Shown here piece after piece: positions 6,920-8,994 of a stretch of 8,994 bases of DNA. The stretch spans positions 1-8,994 of the forward strand of contig CALIMU010000065.1 of assembly GCA_938045355.1 (NCBI GenBank), read 5' to 3'. The notes beneath the pieces are model-generated. The model saw only the letters and a list, made by a program, of their open reading frames with translations, ran no database searches and was not told where the DNA came from. The position numbers and the translations under genes are program-made. The DNA is from an uncultured Clostridium sp. Lineage in GTDB: Bacteria; Bacillota_A; Clostridia; TANB77; CAG-508. Within the stretch, counting starts at the first letter, position 1, and every line of letters begins with the position of its first letter.

Positions 6920-7612
6920 CTAATTTTTTGAAGTCTTTCTTGCTAATATAACATATCTTTGTTGTGAATCATCACTACATGTAGATAATGATACTTCTGT
7001 TTCCCCTTTAGTATCTCTTCTCATATATGTAGCATCATTAGGTGTTGTACTAAACCCTTTATATATCGTATATTCTACTTCTCTTCCTGTATTATCTTTT
7101 ATATATATCTTATCTCCAACCTTTAATGTATGGTTTTTTGAGAAAAACATATTACTCCTATAATTATGTCCAAGTATTGTTGTATTTCCTGGTTCATTAA
7201 TACCATTTTGAGTATCAAGCATTGCTGTTGCAATTTCAAGTGAACGTTTACTTAATGGAAACAATATTGGATATTGTACCTTAGTTTTAGGTATTCTTAT
7301 AGTTCCTACAACATCATAATTTTCCATTTTTATTCTTGAAGTTCTTCCTTTTGTTGTATCACTTGTTGTTCCTCCTATAGAAATAGGATCTGCTTTATTA
7401 TCTAAACCATTTCTTTCATTTGCTAAATTTAATTTTTTTTCATTAAATTCTTTGAATTTATCTTGTGCATTTTTTTCTGTTGAATCATCATTCATCTTTG
7501 TTATAATAAAAAATACTGCTGTTACTACAATTAATAATATTGTTATAACTATCATTACTGTAAGTATTATGCTATTTCTTTTTTCTTTCTTTTCATCTAT
7601 TTCATCATACAT
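6920..7612 (-). CDS. Sortase, class B/D-like, membrane anchored
   Basis: Cysteine transpeptidase that joins surface proteins to the cell wall or to pilins. The 230 residues comprise a charged N-terminus, a membrane segment at about 14-38, a linker rich in Lys/Asn/Glu, and the catalytic beta-barrel from about 100. Active-site residues are visible: His149 in TTILGHNYRSN, Cys212 in LSTCSD and Arg219 in QQRYVILAR. YPILF and the block EPGNTTILGHN are typical of sortases. The class is uncertain: TLSTC-like sequence with a close downstream Arg resembles class B, while the length and N-terminal anchor also fit class D. A GAGAGG element about 11 bases upstream serves the start. It has its own extended -10 promoter and no clear terminator, so readthrough into the next unit is possible. 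No substrate with a sorting motif is in the window. It contains no CGG codon. Confidence 0.9.
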   Translation of the reverse strand: MYDEIDEKKEKRNSIILTVMIVITILLIVVTAVFFIITKMNDDSTEKNAQDKFKEFNEKKLNLANERNGLDNKADPISIGGTTSDTTKGRTSRIKMENYDVVGTIRIPKTKVQYPILFPLSKRSLEIATAMLDTQNGINEPGNTTILGHNYRSNMFFSKNHTLKVGDKIYIKDNTGREVEYTIYKGFSTTPNDATYMRRDTKGETEVSLSTCSDDSQQRYVILARKTSKN

Positions 7613-7670
7613 ACTTTTATTTTCCTCTCAATTCTTATTATTTATATTCATATATAATATTATACTTTAT

Positions 7671-7679
7671 ATTATAACA
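7671..7679 (-). promoter_or_regulatory. Extended -10 promoter for the sortase gene
   Basis: The minus strand reads TGTTATAAT (7679-7671), with no strong -35 at the expected distance. It is 58 bases upstream of the sortase start and downstream of the terminator at 7722-7760. Like the next unit's promoter, it has the TGnTATAAT form. Confidence 0.6.
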
Positions 7680-7721
7680 TATTTCTTCTTTTTTTGCAGT
7701 TATTTACCATCTTGTAATAAT

Positions 7722-7760
7722 AATATAAAAAAGAACCAACTTTTATTGTTGGTCCTTTTT
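7722..7760 (-). terminator. Rho-independent terminator after the two small genes
   Basis: The minus-strand RNA forms GGACCAAC (7755-7748) paired with GTTGGTTC (7740-7733), with one G-U pair, a seven-base loop, flanking A-runs and a run of six U (7732-7727). The G-U pair exists only on the minus strand, which fixes the direction. It starts a few bases after the stop at 7770-7768. Confidence 0.9.
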
Positions 7761-7767
7761 CCGTGTC

Positions 7768-7992
7768 TTATACCCGAGAAAAACTTTCAAGCTTCTCTTT
7801 TGCTTTTTTCAATTGTTTGTTTTTCTTGTTAATAGAAGAATTTATTTCTTCTATCTCTTTAGCTATTATAGGTGTTATTCTTTTGCTTCTAAGCAATATT
7901 GATTTTCTTTCAGTTTTTTTACTTACTGAAACCTCCAATGCTTTTATTGCATTAATTAAATCCTTATGCTCTTTTTGTTTCTTTGTTAACAT
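7768..7992 (-). CDS. Small helical, coiled-coil-like hypothetical protein
   Basis: The 74-residue protein is rich in Lys, Glu, Ile and Ser, with heptad-like helices at about 1-27 and 36-70, and no membrane segment or cysteine. I do not recognise it. The ATG at 7992 has GGAG about nine bases upstream, and the preceding small gene ends 12 bases before it, so the two are probably co-transcribed and coupled. Odd point: the last codons are TCT CGG GTA TAA, with a CGG at 7773-7771 followed by G. If the +1 rule applied here, translation would run past this stop and, after another CGG, through the terminator stem to a stop near 7702-7700, which seems unlikely. The end given is the conventional one. 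Confidence 0.65.
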   Translation of the reverse strand: MLTKKQKEHKDLINAIKALEVSVSKKTERKSILLRSKRITPIIAKEIEEINSSINKKNKQLKKAKEKLESFSRV

Positions 7993-8004
7993 CTTTCATC
8001 ACTC

Positions 8005-8160
8005 CTATTGATATTGTTTAATTTCTAATATTGCTACAGTTTCTGCTAACTCTCTCTTCAAATACGAAGGAGCTTCTATATATTTTTCCATTTCTTTTTG
8101 TAGCTTTTGAATTTTTCTCAAATTCCTTAAATCTCCGATAATCTTTTTCTGTTGATTCAA
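8005..8160 (-). CDS. Very small helical hypothetical protein with TTG start
   Basis: A 51-residue frame starting at TTG 8160-8158 (ATT at 8163 is possible) and ending at TAG 8007-8005. It is strongly helical and charged (QKKIIGDLRNL..., LQKEMEKYIEAP, LKRELAETVAILEIK). AAAGGATGG lies about 10-13 bases upstream, slightly far for TTG. A near-consensus promoter lies 70-100 bases upstream, and the next small gene follows 12 bases downstream. No family recognised. Its only CGG spans two codons (ATC GGA), so no shift is needed. Confidence 0.55.
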   Translation of the reverse strand: MNQQKKIIGDLRNLRKIQKLQKEMEKYIEAPSYLKRELAETVAILEIKQYQ

Positions 8161-8182
8161 AATGTTATTACCATCCTTTCTA

Positions 8183-8194
8183 CAGTATTTACTG
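8183..8194. promoter_or_regulatory. Short dyad upstream of the small genes, possible operator
   Basis: CAGTA-TT-TACTG is a perfect five-base dyad in the leader between the promoter and the first small gene. A second palindrome, TGTTAACA, lies at 8215-8222 just after the -10. Either could bind a dimeric repressor; no family can be assigned. Confidence 0.25.
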
Positions 8195-8229
8195 CTAAAA
8201 TTAATTTAATGTTTTGTTAACATAATTAA

Positions 8230-8258
8230 ATTATACACTACTTTTAAATATTTTGCAA
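8230..8258 (-). promoter_or_regulatory. Sigma-A-type promoter for the two small genes
   Basis: The minus strand has TTGCAA (8258-8253), a 17-base spacer and a perfect TATAAT (8235-8230). It is the best -35/-10 pair in the window and gives a leader of about 60 bases before the TTG start. Confidence 0.75.
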
Positions 8259-8291
8259 GCATTTATCTATTATTCTTTATTATTTAGGATA

Positions 8292-8994
8292 TTATATAAC
8301 ATCTTCTATATTTTCATATTTACCAGTATCATTATTTTTTACTCTTACAACTCCATTGATCTTATTTGTATTATTAAATCCTGATACTGCTTTTAACATT
8401 GTCTTTTTAGATATTTTTTCAAGTTCTCTAGAACCATATTGTAAGAACTCAACTCCATATATACCATCTTCTTTATCTTTTGTTAAGTAAAATAGATATG
8501 TTTTTCCTTCTTCTAAAAGAACATCATTTTGTGGTACATATTCTACATATTCTTTTTCTTCCTCTTCTTCAGTCATCTTCATTTCTGGATTATTCTTGAT
8601 CTTTTCTCTTAATGTCTTACTTCCTTTAAGATATTCCTTATATTTCATTCTTCCACCAAGTTTTTTTATTATTACTGATTTTTCTTTTAAATCTCCTTTT
8701 AAAACATCTAATATTTCTAATTCTGCTTTTGTAATTATATGTGTTTCTTCTTTACCATCTTTATTTACATTGCTACTACTTATAATCTTTTTAACTTTTC
8801 CAATTACTATATTACAATCTACTTTTCTTCTAACTTCTCTTTTACTTATATCTTCTGATAATGTAAAAAATGAACTATATTTAATACTGTCATTAACTGG
8901 TTCTTTTGCCTTTTCGTTTAATATTTCATCATCTTCTTCTTTTTCTGTAATTTCTTTTCCCTGTCTTATAATATTATCATTATTTTTCTTTATA
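8292..8994 (-). CDS. Hypothetical protein with VLKG...GG...YLFYL domain, 5' end outside window
   Basis: The frame is open from the right edge (first whole codon at 8993) to TAA 8294-8292, giving 233 residues of the C-terminal part. The ATG at 8648 is internal, because coding sequence continues upstream in the same frame. An acidic/Lys-rich start is followed by CNIVIGKVKKI, ILDVLKGDL, IIKKLGG, a charged insertion with a run of Glu, LLEEGKTYLFYL and YGVEFLQYG. This order (a strand with VxGxV, then VLKGD, then a strand ending GG, then L-x-x-G-x-x-YLxFL) recalls a beta-rich family common in uncharacterised secreted or lipoproteins of Firmicutes, from memory. The missing N-terminus would show whether there is a signal peptide. 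No terminator follows it, and no CGG codon was seen. Confidence 0.75.
   Translation of the reverse strand, partial: IKKNNDNIIRQGKEITEKEEDDEILNEKAKEPVNDSIKYSSFFTLSEDISKREVRRKVDCNIVIGKVKKIISSSNVNKDGKEETHIITKAELEILDVLKGDLKEKSVIIKKLGGRMKYKEYLKGSKTLREKIKNNPEMKMTEEEEEKEYVEYVPQNDVLLEEGKTYLFYLTKDKEDGIYGVEFLQYGSRELEKISKKTMLKAVSGFNNTNKINGVVRVKNNDTGKYENIEDVI

Noticed and set aside
8292..8648. A separate gene starting at the ATG near 8648
   Set aside because: The same frame is open and protein-like all the way to the window edge, and the VLKG...GG pattern spans this ATG, so it is internal.
1..8994. CRISPR array, tRNA or rRNA gene, or insertion sequence
   Set aside because: No regularly spaced repeats, cloverleaf sequence with a CCA end, conserved rRNA blocks, or transposase motifs with terminal repeats were seen on either strand.

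Overview
The window is very AT-rich DNA (by eye about a quarter G+C) with every gene on the minus strand. The genes use AGA for arginine, have AGGAGG-type ribosome binding sites and sigma-A-like promoters, and include PrkC with PASTA domains, PrpC/Stp, RlmN and a sortase. This points to a low-GC Gram-positive bacterium of the Clostridia/Tissierellia kind, possibly uncultured. That placement is inference; there is no rRNA or tRNA here to settle it.

Layout in transcription order, right to left: (1) 8994-8292, the 3' part of an unknown protein with a VLKG/GG/YLFYL pattern. (2) A clear promoter at 8258-8230 followed by two small helical genes (8160-8005 and 7992-7768) and a good terminator (7760-7722). 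(3) A membrane-anchored sortase (7612-6920) with its own extended -10 promoter. (4) A transcription unit with an extended -10 promoter at 6867-6859: metallophosphoesterase (6803-5804), rlmN (5796-4755), PP2C phosphatase (4714-3988) and the PASTA kinase prkC (3980-1988), closed by a terminator at 1960-1921. (5) A 340-base gap with a possible gene remnant. (6) A large protein (1647-1, incomplete at its C-terminus) of unknown function with a possible HopA1-like core.

The main discovery is in unit 4. Read conventionally, all four genes are broken, and rlmN is broken four times. Every break has the same form: an in-frame CGG codon followed by A or T, where skipping the C restores the conserved protein and puts glycine (GGA or GGT) at that position. 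There are seven such sites (PrkC 1, PP2C 1, RlmN 4, phosphoesterase 1). They include all in-frame CGG codons I could find in recognisable genes of the window; none is needed as ordinary arginine. All seven follow a codon ending in a pyrimidine and all lie exactly at a codon boundary. With the shifts applied, each protein has normal family length and a complete set of catalytic motifs. The simplest reading is that this organism translates CGGN as a four-base glycine codon, or skips the C of an unassigned CGG by efficient +1 frameshifting. A sequencing artefact or RNA-level removal of the C must be excluded. One further CGG, followed by G, lies near the end of a small gene (7771-7773) and may mark a limit of the rule.

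Functionally, prkC and its phosphatase form the usual Ser/Thr phosphorylation switch sensing cell-wall fragments. RlmN methylates 23S rRNA and tRNA and so acts on translational accuracy. The phosphoesterase and sortase act at the membrane and cell surface.
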